Part shown: piece by piece, positions 6,657-12,643 of the stretch
Layout of the letters: the number at the start of each line of letters is the position of its first letter
How positions within the stretch are numbered: position 1 is the stretch's first letter
DNA from: Leucobacter sp. UBA1945
GTDB lineage: Bacteria > Actinomycetota > Actinomycetes > Actinomycetales > Microbacteriaceae
NCBI GenBank assembly: GCA_002336855.1
Contig: DDEV01000146.1
Coordinates: 1-13,311 of the forward strand
Reading direction: 5' to 3'
DNA: 13,311 nucleotides
The notes under the pieces: generated by a model
Databases searched by the model: none
What the model was told of the DNA's origin: nothing
What the model saw: the letters and a program-made list of their open reading frames with translations, nothing else
Position numbers and translations under genes: made by a program

Positions 6657-6704
6657 AAACCCCCGCGATCACAATGTTTTCATTGGATCGCGGGGGTTTT
6701 TCTC
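6657..6704. terminator. strong bidirectional intrinsic terminator
   Basis: A perfect 14-bp stem pairs AAACCCCCGCGATC (6657-6670) with GATCGCGGGGGTTT (6686-6699). Past a single bulged A (6671), an upper 5-bp stem (CAATG with CATTG) is capped by a TTTT loop. On the plus strand TTTTTCTCT follows, ending the roadblock unit. On the minus strand TTTCTTAAT follows, ending tRNA-Ser(GCU), whose 3' end is at 6705. Confidence 0.93.
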
Positions 6705-6796
6705 TGGCGGAGCCAGGGGGATTTGAACCCCCGGTCGAGTTTAACCCCGACCCTTCATTAGCAGTGAAGTCCGTTCGGCCGCTCCGGCATGGCTCC
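6705..6796 (-). tRNA. tRNA-Ser (anticodon GCU)
   Basis: On the minus strand, a full class II tRNA folds. The acceptor GGAGCCA pairs with TGGCTCC, with discriminator G. The anticodon stem CTTCA/TGAAG holds loop CTGCTAA (anticodon GCT in DNA). There is a long variable arm (GGTCG...CGACC) and a T arm GGGGG-TTCAAAT-CCCCC. The long variable arm is the serine identity feature. The 3' CCA is encoded (TGG at 6705-6707). It reads AGC/AGU codons. It lies downstream of the LCP gene and directly abuts the terminator. Confidence 0.97.
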
Positions 6797-6809
6797 GTAG
6801 AACATCCTA
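6797..6809 (-). promoter_or_regulatory. -10-like box directly before tRNA-Ser(GCU)
   Basis: On the minus strand TAGGAT (6804-6809) lies 7 nt before the mature 5' end of the tRNA. This would place the transcription start at or within a base or two of it. No good -35 box is seen. The same geometry occurs at tRNA-Ser(UGA). Confidence 0.4.
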
Positions 6810-6834
6810 GGGCACTGCACCCGGACAGCGGAAA

Positions 6835-6857
6835 TCGAGACGGCTCACGCCGAGCCG
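6835..6857 (-). terminator. short hairpin after the LCP gene, weak terminator candidate
   Basis: CGGCTC (6841-6846) pairs with GAGCCG (6852-6857) around a 5-nt loop. On the minus strand it begins 14 nt after the LCP stop and is followed by TCTCGATTT. The stem is only 6 bp and the T run is broken. Read-through into tRNA-Ser(GCU) is possible. Confidence 0.35.
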
Positions 6858-6871
6858 ATTGATTCTCTGCT

Positions 6872-8125
6872 CTAGTACTGCGTGCGGCCCGCCGAACAGG
6901 TTTGGCTTGAGGCAGGCTGGCCGGTGACGTTCGGGGGCAACACCGTCACCGGAGGTGCCTCGGCGCCCTCGGCAGGCGCAGCCTCACCCTCAGCCGGAGC
7001 CTCGCCCTCGGCTGGGGCCGCGGGTTCAGCAGGAGTCTCTGCAACAGCAGCCTCTCCGACACCCGCAATCTGGAACGGCTCACCACTCAGCACGATGCTG
7101 ATCAGTTGATCGCCAGAATAGCGGTCTGGAGAGAGTCGACCCGGGTTGTATGGGTGAGCACCCGAGGGGTACTGCACAAAGTTCACGCGGCTCAGGTCGA
7201 TATCAACCGCGGTGCCCGCGAGCTTCTGCAGAAACTCGATCGAAGCCATACTGCTCGACATGGTGAGGTTCTCAAAGCCGGCCTTCGCGAGGCTGTATAC
7301 CTTCATCGGATTGCTCAGGGTGTCTGCGCTGCGCATCTGGCGCATGAGCGCCGACATGAAGACCTGCTGGTTGCTGATGCGGCTCACGTCACTGCCGTCG
7401 CCCACACCGTAGCGTGTGCGAACGAAGTTCAGCGCATCGACACCCGATACAGTAACCTCGCCCGCGGGCAGCGAAAGACCAGTTTCTGAATCCTCGATGG
7501 GCTGGGCGATGCAGACTGTCACGCCGCCGATTGCGTTCGTGATGTCGATGACGCCATCGAAGTCGACCATTGCGGCATATGGGATCTCCATGCCCGTGAG
7601 CTCGGTGATGGTGGCCGCAACGCACGAAAGCCCGCCATAGCTCAGCGCGGTGTTGATCTGCTGCTCGCTCATCGCGCTCGACACATCGCCCGTTTCGGGG
7701 TCGGTGCAGCTTGGAATGGGCACCATCAGGTCACGTGGAAAGCTGATGACCGTCGCGCTCTTGTGGTCGGCGGGAATGTGCAGCAGCAGGTTGACGTCGT
7801 TGAGCTCGCCCTCCTCGCCGTCATACATCACCGAGCCTTCTTTACGCTTATCGGAACCAACGAGCAGAATGGTCAGCTCGCCCTCGAGCGACTGCGAGCC
7901 CGCGCCGATAGCCTCGGCCTTGGGCACCGCGGCGAGCTCGACGATGTTCGCGTCTTTCGTCACGCCCCAGATGGCGTATGCCGCGACCGAGACGCCGCTG
8001 ACGGCAACCACGAGCACCGCCGTGAGCAGCACTTTGGCCGCGTTCGCCCAAGAGACCGAGCGACGCAGGCGGCCATGGCGCGCGCCAAGTTTCGACGCGG
8101 GGATTCCACGCTGCTGTCGTGCCAT
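6872..8125 (-). CDS. LCP family (LytR-CpsA-Psr) glycopolymer transferase
   Basis: A 417-residue membrane-anchored protein. LCP enzymes attach lipid-linked anionic or secondary cell-wall glycopolymers to peptidoglycan outside the membrane. A basic cytosolic tail (residues 1-31) precedes one membrane segment (about 32-52). The LCP domain spans about 84-262 and includes LLVGSDKR, NDVNLLLHI (D110), SFPRD (R131, D132), VRTRYGVGDGSD (R236, R238, D243) and SRISNQQ (R249). The C-terminal tail (about 357-396) is an Ala/Glu/Pro low-complexity run built on PAEGE-like units, perhaps a wall spacer. I choose ATG 8123-8125 because GGAG lies 8 nt upstream; the ATG 45 nt earlier (8168-8170) has no ribosome binding site and lies at the predicted transcription start. 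It sits between two tRNA-Ser genes, on the same strand. Confidence 0.9.
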   Translation of the reverse strand: MARQQRGIPASKLGARHGRLRRSVSWANAAKVLLTAVLVVAVSGVSVAAYAIWGVTKDANIVELAAVPKAEAIGAGSQSLEGELTILLVGSDKRKEGSVMYDGEEGELNDVNLLLHIPADHKSATVISFPRDLMVPIPSCTDPETGDVSSAMSEQQINTALSYGGLSCVAATITELTGMEIPYAAMVDFDGVIDITNAIGGVTVCIAQPIEDSETGLSLPAGEVTVSGVDALNFVRTRYGVGDGSDVSRISNQQVFMSALMRQMRSADTLSNPMKVYSLAKAGFENLTMSSSMASIEFLQKLAGTAVDIDLSRVNFVQYPSGAHPYNPGRLSPDRYSGDQLISIVLSGEPFQIAGVGEAAVAETPAEPAAPAEGEAPAEGEAAPAEGAEAPPVTVLPPNVTGQPASSQTCSAGRTQY

Positions 8126-8176
8126 AAATGAAGCTCCAAGTCGAAATTCGGCGCGCCAAAAAAAGCGCATCCATGA

Positions 8177-8182
8177 ATTTTA
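8177..8182 (-). promoter_or_regulatory. -10 box of the LCP gene promoter
   Basis: On the minus strand TAAAAT lies 7 nt upstream of about position 8170, giving a leader of roughly 45 nt before ATG 8125. This supports the shorter protein start. The -35 region is weak. Confidence 0.45.
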
Positions 8183-8230
8183 CCGGCCCGCTCTGAAATC
8201 TCGCTGATATCAGGGGGCTCGCAGCACGGA

Positions 8231-8271
8231 GCGAAATGAGAATGCCCGGCCAGAAGAGTTCTGACCGGGCA
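8231..8271 (-). terminator. intrinsic terminator after tRNA-Ser(UGA)
   Basis: TGCCCGG (8243-8249) pairs with CCGGGCA (8265-8271). After a C-A mismatch, CAGAA/TTCTG adds 5 bp around a GAG loop. On the minus strand the hairpin starts 7 nt after the tRNA and is followed by TTCTCATTTCG. This separates the serS-HAD-tRNA unit from the LCP gene. Confidence 0.75.
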
Positions 8272-8278
8272 CCTGCGG

Positions 8279-8361
8279 CGGAGGGTAGGGGATTTGAACC
8301 CCTGAGGCTTTCACCTGCTAGTTTTCAAGACTAGTTCCTTCGGCCGCTCGGACAACCCTCC
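8279..8361 (-). tRNA. tRNA-Ser (anticodon UGA)
   Basis: On the minus strand, the acceptor GGAGGGT pairs with ACCCTCC, with discriminator G. The anticodon stem CTAGT/ACTAG holds loop CTTGAAA (anticodon TGA in DNA). A long variable arm and a T arm AGGGG-TTCAAAT-CCCCT complete a class II serine tRNA. The 3' CCA is not encoded (CCG follows the discriminator), so it must be added by the CCA-adding enzyme, unlike the GCU gene nearby. It reads UCA and related UCN codons. It starts 32 nt after the HAD stop. Confidence 0.96.
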
Positions 8362-8397
8362 GCGTACGAGCTTAACCTAAGTGAGCCGGCGCTTCAG
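8362..8397 (-). promoter_or_regulatory. candidate promoter directly before tRNA-Ser(UGA)
   Basis: On the minus strand TAAGCT (8369-8374) lies 7 nt before the mature tRNA 5' end. CTGAAG (8392-8397) sits 17 nt further upstream as a partial -35 match, overlapping the HAD stop codon. Co-transcription from serS is the alternative. Confidence 0.4.
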
Positions 8398-9269
8398 ACC
8401 GCGCGGCCGAGCAGCGCCGGAAAGCGCTCGCGCAACGCCGTCGCGAGCCCGTTCTCGAAGACGGTGCCGGTGACACGGCCCGCGGTCTCGAGCACGAGCG
8501 CGTCAGCCTGGCCCATCGCGACCGAATCACCGCGACGGCCCGCCCATTGCAGCATCTGAATGTCGTTTTCGCCGTCGCCGGCGGCGAACACCCTTGAGGG
8601 ATCGATGTCGAGATCAAGCCGCAGTCGTTCGAGCGCGCTCGCCTTCGTGACTCCCTCAGGGGCGATATCGAACCAGGTGGTGAGGCCGACCGCGTACGAG
8701 ACGCGATTCAGACCGAGCACCTTCGAGATCTCGAGAAAGTCTTGCAGCGCGTGGTCTGGTGAAACCACGAGCACCCTGCTCGCGCGAGCCTCGAGCAGTT
8801 CGTCGAACGTGACCTGCCGCTGCCTGCGAGGCAGCGTGCCAGAGGGCATCCTCTCGGTGTAGAGAAACTCGCCCTCGTCGGTCTCGACTCCGTACACCGC
8901 GGTGACGAGGTGGGTGCGAATGCGCCGCAGCAGACCCCTGGGGCTAAACGACTCGACTCGCTCGCGACGATACGCGCGCGAAGCCAGCGGATCGCGCTTC
9001 AGCGTCACCGCACCATTGGCCGCGACCACCCAATCGGGCTGGATGCGCAGCTGCTCGACGACGTCGAGTGTCGCCTCGACGGCGCGGCCGGTCGCCACGA
9101 CGACCTCGTGCCCGGCGCGGTGCAGGGTGCGAATCGCCTCGGCTACCTCTGGCTCGGGCTTCGCCGGAATGTATTGACCGTGCTCGTCGCGCTCGCCGAA
9201 CGGCATGATCGTGCCGTCGATGTCGAGCGCGATCAGGTGACGCTCGGCCTTCGGCACCGTGGGCTGCAT
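8394..9269 (-). CDS. HAD-IIB (Cof-like) hydrolase, sugar-phosphate or nucleotide phosphatase type
   Basis: A 291-residue HAD superfamily hydrolase of the Cof subfamily. Motif I is ALDIDGTI with nucleophile D16 and D18, motif II is VATGR (T60), motif III lysine is K209 in EGVTKASAL, and motif IV is GDGENDIQML (D232, D236). The C2-type cap lies between motifs II and III. Such enzymes remove phosphate from small phosphorylated metabolites in the cytosol; the substrate is not predictable here. Its ATG overlaps the serS stop by one base (TAATG) with only a weak upstream GGTGG, so it is translationally coupled to serS. Phosphatases of this family adjoining serS are a recurring arrangement in actinobacteria as far as I know, but a link to serine metabolism is not shown. 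It is not SerB-like (that is HAD-IB). Confidence 0.9.
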   Translation of the reverse strand: MQPTVPKAERHLIALDIDGTIMPFGERDEHGQYIPAKPEPEVAEAIRTLHRAGHEVVVATGRAVEATLDVVEQLRIQPDWVVAANGAVTLKRDPLASRAYRRERVESFSPRGLLRRIRTHLVTAVYGVETDEGEFLYTERMPSGTLPRRQRQVTFDELLEARASRVLVVSPDHALQDFLEISKVLGLNRVSYAVGLTTWFDIAPEGVTKASALERLRLDLDIDPSRVFAAGDGENDIQMLQWAGRRGDSVAMGQADALVLETAGRVTGTVFENGLATALRERFPALLGRAV

Positions 9270-10537
9270 TACGCGGCCACCGGCGTCAGCACTTCAAGCC
9301 CACCAAGGTATGGCCTGAGGGCCTCGGGCACGCGAACGCTGCCGTCTGCTTGTTGGTGCGTTTCGAGGATCGCGACGATCCATCTCGTGGTTGCCAGCGT
9401 GCCGTTGAGCGTCGCGACAGGCGATGTCTTGCCGTTCTCACCGCGATACCGCGTCGACAGCCGGCGCGACTGATACGTGGTGCAGTTCGACGTCGAAGTG
9501 AGCTCGCGGAACGTTCCCTGCGTCGGCACCCAGGCCTCGATGTCGAACTTGCGCGCGGCGCTCGAGCCGAGGTCGCCGGCCGCAACGTCGATCACGCGGT
9601 AGCTGAGGCCGAGGGCCTGCAGCATGTCTTCTTGCCAGGCCACGAGGCGGTCGTGCTCTGCCTCTGCCTCTTCTGGAGTCGTGTAGACGAACATCTCGAG
9701 CTTGTTGAACTGGTGCACGCGCAGAATGCCGCGGGTGTCTTTGCCGTGCGAGCCGGCCTCGCTGCGGTAGCAGGTGCTCCAGCCCGCATAGCGCAGTGGC
9801 CCGCGCTCGAGATCGACGATCTCGTCGGCGTGGTACCCCGCGAGCGCCACCTCGCTGGTACCCGTGAGAAACAGGTCTTGCGCCGGCAGGTGGTAGACCT
9901 CGTCAGCGTGCTCGCCGAGAAAGCCGGTGCCCTGCATGATCTCGGGCTTCACGAGCGTCGGCGGGATCAGCGGCACGAACCCGGCGGCGAGCGCCCGGTC
10001 GAGCGCGAGGCTCATGAGCGCGAGCTCGAGGCGCGCACCGACACCCTTCAAGAAGTAGAAGCGAGCGCCAGACACCTTTGCGCCGCGCTGCATGTCGATG
10101 GCGTCGAGCATCTCGCCGAGCTCAAGGTGGTCGCGCGGTTCGAAGTCGAACGTCGGCACCTCGCCGACCTCGCGCAGCGTCACGAAGTTCTCTTCGCCGC
10201 CCGAGGGCACCCCTTCGACCACGATATTCTCGATGCGGCTCGCTGCAGCTTCGAATGCAGCCTCGGCTTCGCGCGAGCGCGCCTCAGCCGCCTTCACCTC
10301 TGCGGCGAGTTGCTGTGCGCGGGCGATGAGCGCCGGCTTCTCTTCTTTCGAGGCGGCCTTTACCTGCTTGCCGAACTGGTTCTGTTCGGCGCGCAGCGTC
10401 TCGAACTCGCTGAGTGCGGCACGCTTCGCCTCGTCGGCGGCAATCGCGAGATCTACCGTCGATTCGTCGTTGCCGCGTGCTCGTTGCGAGCGCTTGATGG
10501 TCTCAGGGTCGTTGCGCAGGAGCTGAGGATCAATCAC
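9269..10537 (-). CDS. serS: seryl-tRNA synthetase
   Basis: A 422-residue class II aminoacyl-tRNA synthetase that charges tRNA-Ser (and tRNA-Sec where present) with serine using ATP. The N-terminal helical arm (residues about 28-105, charged and Ala-rich, a coiled coil) grips the long variable arm of tRNA-Ser. The catalytic core has the serine-binding TGTSEVALAGYH region, motif 2 CYRSEAGSHGKDTRG...VHQFNKLEMF, TSTSNCTTYQSRR and the motif 3 region NGTLATTRWIVAILE. The last lacks the GxG seen in the E. coli form but matches the actinobacterial type. The start is GTG at 10535-10537, with AGGA 7 nt and GGAG 2 nt upstream. It heads a minus-strand unit with the HAD gene and tRNA-Ser(UGA), so the enzyme and a substrate may share a transcript. 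Confidence 0.98.
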   Translation of the reverse strand: MIDPQLLRNDPETIKRSQRARGNDESTVDLAIAADEAKRAALSEFETLRAEQNQFGKQVKAASKEEKPALIARAQQLAAEVKAAEARSREAEAAFEAAASRIENIVVEGVPSGGEENFVTLREVGEVPTFDFEPRDHLELGEMLDAIDMQRGAKVSGARFYFLKGVGARLELALMSLALDRALAAGFVPLIPPTLVKPEIMQGTGFLGEHADEVYHLPAQDLFLTGTSEVALAGYHADEIVDLERGPLRYAGWSTCYRSEAGSHGKDTRGILRVHQFNKLEMFVYTTPEEAEAEHDRLVAWQEDMLQALGLSYRVIDVAAGDLGSSAARKFDIEAWVPTQGTFRELTSTSNCTTYQSRRLSTRYRGENGKTSPVATLNGTLATTRWIVAILETHQQADGSVRVPEALRPYLGGLEVLTPVAA

Positions 10538-10612
10538 CTCTCCATCCTATTCGACCCGCGCCTGCCATCCCTGGCAATGCTTTGGCCTGAGCGTTGTCAC
10601 GGCGCAAGCGGG

Positions 10613-10627
10613 TAACGTTGAGTCATG
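10613..10627 (+). promoter_or_regulatory. -10 box of an apparently leaderless promoter for the lipid kinase gene
   Basis: TAACGT (10613-10618) is followed by exactly 6 nt and then ATG (10625-10627). There is no Shine-Dalgarno sequence. The divergent gap 10538-10624 also holds a small dyad TGCCA-TCCC-TGGCA (10563-10576) of unknown meaning. Confidence 0.5.
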
Positions 10628-11611
10628 GTCACCTCTCAGCCCCGTGCCGCGGTCGTGTACCACCCGCTCAAGACCGATGTTTCGGCGCTGAGATCGGCCG
10701 TGCTGCGGCACGAGGCGAAAGCCGGTTGGGCGCCGAGTATCTGGCACGAGACGAGCGAAGACGATGCGGGCCAGGCGGTGACGAAGCTCGCGCTTGAGTC
10801 GGGGGCGAGTGTGGTGCTCGCGTCGGGCGGCGACGGCACGGTGCGCGCGGTTGCAGAGGCATTGCGAGGATCAGGCACTCCCCTTGCGGTCGTTCCGCAG
10901 GGCACGGGCAACCTGCTCGCGCGCAATCTCGGCGCCCCGCTCGGAGACCTCGACGAGTCCGTGCGTGCGGCGTTCTTCGGCGAGAACCGCCCCATTGATC
11001 TCGGAGTGGTGTCGATTACGCGAGCAGACGAGAGCGAAGACGAGCATGTCTTTCTCGTGCTCGCCGGCATGGGCCTCGACGCCCGCGCGATCACCGCGAC
11101 CCGCTCTTCACTCAAGAAGCGGCTGGGGTGGCTTGCCTATGTCGACGCGGGCATGCGCACCATGATCAAAGATGCGCCGCTGCAGATCCACTACTCGGTC
11201 GATGGTGCGCCACTGAAGTCGCTGACCGTGTTTACAGTGATGATCGGAAACTGCGGGCTGTTGCCCGGCGGCGTGCTGCTGATTCCCGACGCTGAGCTCG
11301 ATGATGGCAAACTCGACGTCGTCGCCCTGCGCCCGCTCGGCCCGTTCTCGTGGCTGCGCATCTGGCACAAAATCGGCTTCGAGAACGGGGTGTTGCGCAA
11401 GACAAAGACTGGCCGCAAAATGATCGACCTCGTGAACGACACCCGCTCAGTCAGCTACATGCGGGCGGCGCGCTATGCGCTCTCCGTGACGCACCCCGAG
11501 CCGATCCAGCTCGACGGCGACGACTTCGGCCTCGCCCTCGCCGCGAGCGGCACCGTCGACCCCGGCGCTCTCACTGTGCGCGTGCTTGCCTCGTGGGCAC
11601 CGGCCGTCTAA
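10625..11611 (+). CDS. diacylglycerol/lipid kinase family protein (DagK/YegS-like)
   Basis: A 328-residue soluble lipid kinase of the DAGK catalytic-domain family. It would phosphorylate diacylglycerol or a related lipid at the membrane, feeding phosphatidate back into phospholipid synthesis. The nucleotide-binding motif is ASGGDGTVRAV (GGDGT at residues 68-72), followed by PQGTGNLLARNLG (91-103). The second domain has GMGLDARAI and the typical DDGKLDVVALRP. It has no signal peptide. The start is ATG 10625, supported by a -10 box exactly 6 nt upstream and no Shine-Dalgarno, so translation is likely leaderless. It diverges from serS and converges on pheA with 20 nt between stop codons. Sphingosine or undecaprenol kinase activity is not excluded; the family is judged by motifs only. 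Confidence 0.9.
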   Translation: MVTSQPRAAVVYHPLKTDVSALRSAVLRHEAKAGWAPSIWHETSEDDAGQAVTKLALESGASVVLASGGDGTVRAVAEALRGSGTPLAVVPQGTGNLLARNLGAPLGDLDESVRAAFFGENRPIDLGVVSITRADESEDEHVFLVLAGMGLDARAITATRSSLKKRLGWLAYVDAGMRTMIKDAPLQIHYSVDGAPLKSLTVFTVMIGNCGLLPGGVLLIPDAELDDGKLDVVALRPLGPFSWLRIWHKIGFENGVLRKTKTGRKMIDLVNDTRSVSYMRAARYALSVTHPEPIQLDGDDFGLALAASGTVDPGALTVRVLASWAPAV

Positions 11612-11631
11612 TCTGAGCGCGACCTGCGAAG

Positions 11632-12585
11632 CTACGCCTCGCGAGCGCCAGACATCACGTCGAGCAGCCAGTCACGGGCGTCGCGGAACGCCTCGTTGTC
11701 GTGCTCATCCTGCGTCGTCGCGGCGACGCGGTCAGCGCGCTGGTACGAGCCGAGAAACACGACGCGTGGGCTCGAACGCTTCACCCCGAGCAGGGCGTCG
11801 GCGACACGCTCGTCGCGCACGTGGCCCTCGGCGTCGATCACGAAGCGGTATCGGCCCATGCGGTCGCCGATCGGGCGCGAGGCGAGCAGCGTGAGGTTGA
11901 CGCCGCGGGTAGCGAACTGCTCGAGCAGTTGCAGCAGCGAGCCCGGCTTGTCGTCTGGCAGCTCGACGATGAGGCTCGTCTTGTCGGCGCCGGTGGGCTC
12001 CCCGACGGGTGCGGTGCGCCCGACGAGCACGAAGCGCGTCACGGCGTCGGGGTTCTCGGCGATCGCGTCGGCGAGCACCTCGACGTCGTAGTACTCCTCG
12101 ATGCCGGGCGGCGCGATCGCGGCGTCGGCGCCCTTACCCTCGTCGAAGAGGTCGGCCGCGGCCTGCACGTTCGAGGTCGCGGGCAAGTGGCGGTGCCTCG
12201 GCAGCTGATCGTCGAGCCATCTGCGGCACTGCCCATACGCGACCGGGTGGCCGGCTACCACCCCGATGTTCTCGAGCTTCGTGCCGGGCTTCGCCACGAG
12301 CACGAAGCGCACGGGCACGAGATATTCGCCGATGATCTGCAGACCGGGAATCGTTGCCAACGCGTCCTGCGCCACCGTGACCCCGCCGTCGACCGAGTTC
12401 TCGATGGCGATCATCGCGGCATCGCTCGCGCCCGTGATGACGTCGTTCAGGGCCTCGCCGATGTTCGCCACCGGCGCCCACTCCTGCCCCTGCGCCTCGG
12501 GCACCTGCCGCAGCGCGGCCTCGGTAAAGGTGCCAGCCGGCCCCAAGAAGCTGTAGCGGCGGAGCGTCGGCGAGGTCTCAGGCAT
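11632..12585 (-). CDS. pheA: prephenate dehydratase with C-terminal ACT domain
   Basis: A 317-residue monofunctional prephenate dehydratase, converting prephenate to phenylpyruvate in phenylalanine synthesis. The periplasmic-binding-like catalytic region (residues about 10-190) has FLGPAGTFTEAA, AAMIAIENSVDGGV and the catalytic TRF (183-185) in DAVTRFVLVGR. The ACT domain (about 203-280) has KTSLIVELPDDKPGSLLQLL and LTLLASRPIGDRMGRYRF. There is no fused chorismate mutase, as usual in actinobacteria. The ACT motif usually written ESRP is ASRP (235-238), which may change phenylalanine feedback. The start is ATG 12583-12585, exactly 6 nt after the -10 box TACGCT, with no Shine-Dalgarno. It lies 58 bp downstream of pgm on the same strand but appears to have its own promoter. 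Confidence 0.95.
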   Translation of the reverse strand: MPETSPTLRRYSFLGPAGTFTEAALRQVPEAQGQEWAPVANIGEALNDVITGASDAAMIAIENSVDGGVTVAQDALATIPGLQIIGEYLVPVRFVLVAKPGTKLENIGVVAGHPVAYGQCRRWLDDQLPRHRHLPATSNVQAAADLFDEGKGADAAIAPPGIEEYYDVEVLADAIAENPDAVTRFVLVGRTAPVGEPTGADKTSLIVELPDDKPGSLLQLLEQFATRGVNLTLLASRPIGDRMGRYRFVIDAEGHVRDERVADALLGVKRSSPRVVFLGSYQRADRVAATTQDEHDNEAFRDARDWLLDVMSGAREA

Positions 12586-12606
12586 GGGTCAAGCGTACTC
12601 GCTTGA
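12586..12606 (-). promoter_or_regulatory. leaderless-type promoter of pheA with an overlapping dyad
   Basis: On the minus strand TACGCT (12592-12597) is followed by 6 nt and the pheA ATG. It is covered by a perfect 7-bp inverted repeat, TCAAGCG (12589-12595), TACT, CGCTTGA (12600-12606). A repressor bound there would block the -10 box. It could instead form a small hairpin after pgm, but no T run follows. Confidence 0.5.
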
Positions 12607-12643
12607 GCTTCAGCGACATTGCACGGGCAGAGCAGCGCGAGGA

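Noticed and set aside
6960..7045. Repetitive stretch considered as a CRISPR or tandem DNA repeat
   Set aside because: Units are short, imperfect and in frame; they encode the Ala/Glu/Pro tail of the LCP protein.
8126..8170. Longer LCP start at ATG 8168-8170
   Set aside because: No Shine-Dalgarno upstream, and a TAAAAT -10 box places transcription start about at this ATG. The next ATG has GGAG 8 nt upstream and gives a normal basic N-terminus.
9330..9420. Apparently degenerate motif 3 in SerRS (no GxG)
   Set aside because: The NGTLATTRW form is the usual one in actinobacterial SerRS such as that of mycobacteria, so it is not a sign of a broken enzyme.
9350..10615. 421-codon open frame antisense to serS
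   Set aside because: It mirrors serS codon by codon in a GC-rich genome, has no recognisable domain, and serS is certain. Long antisense frames are expected from this base composition.
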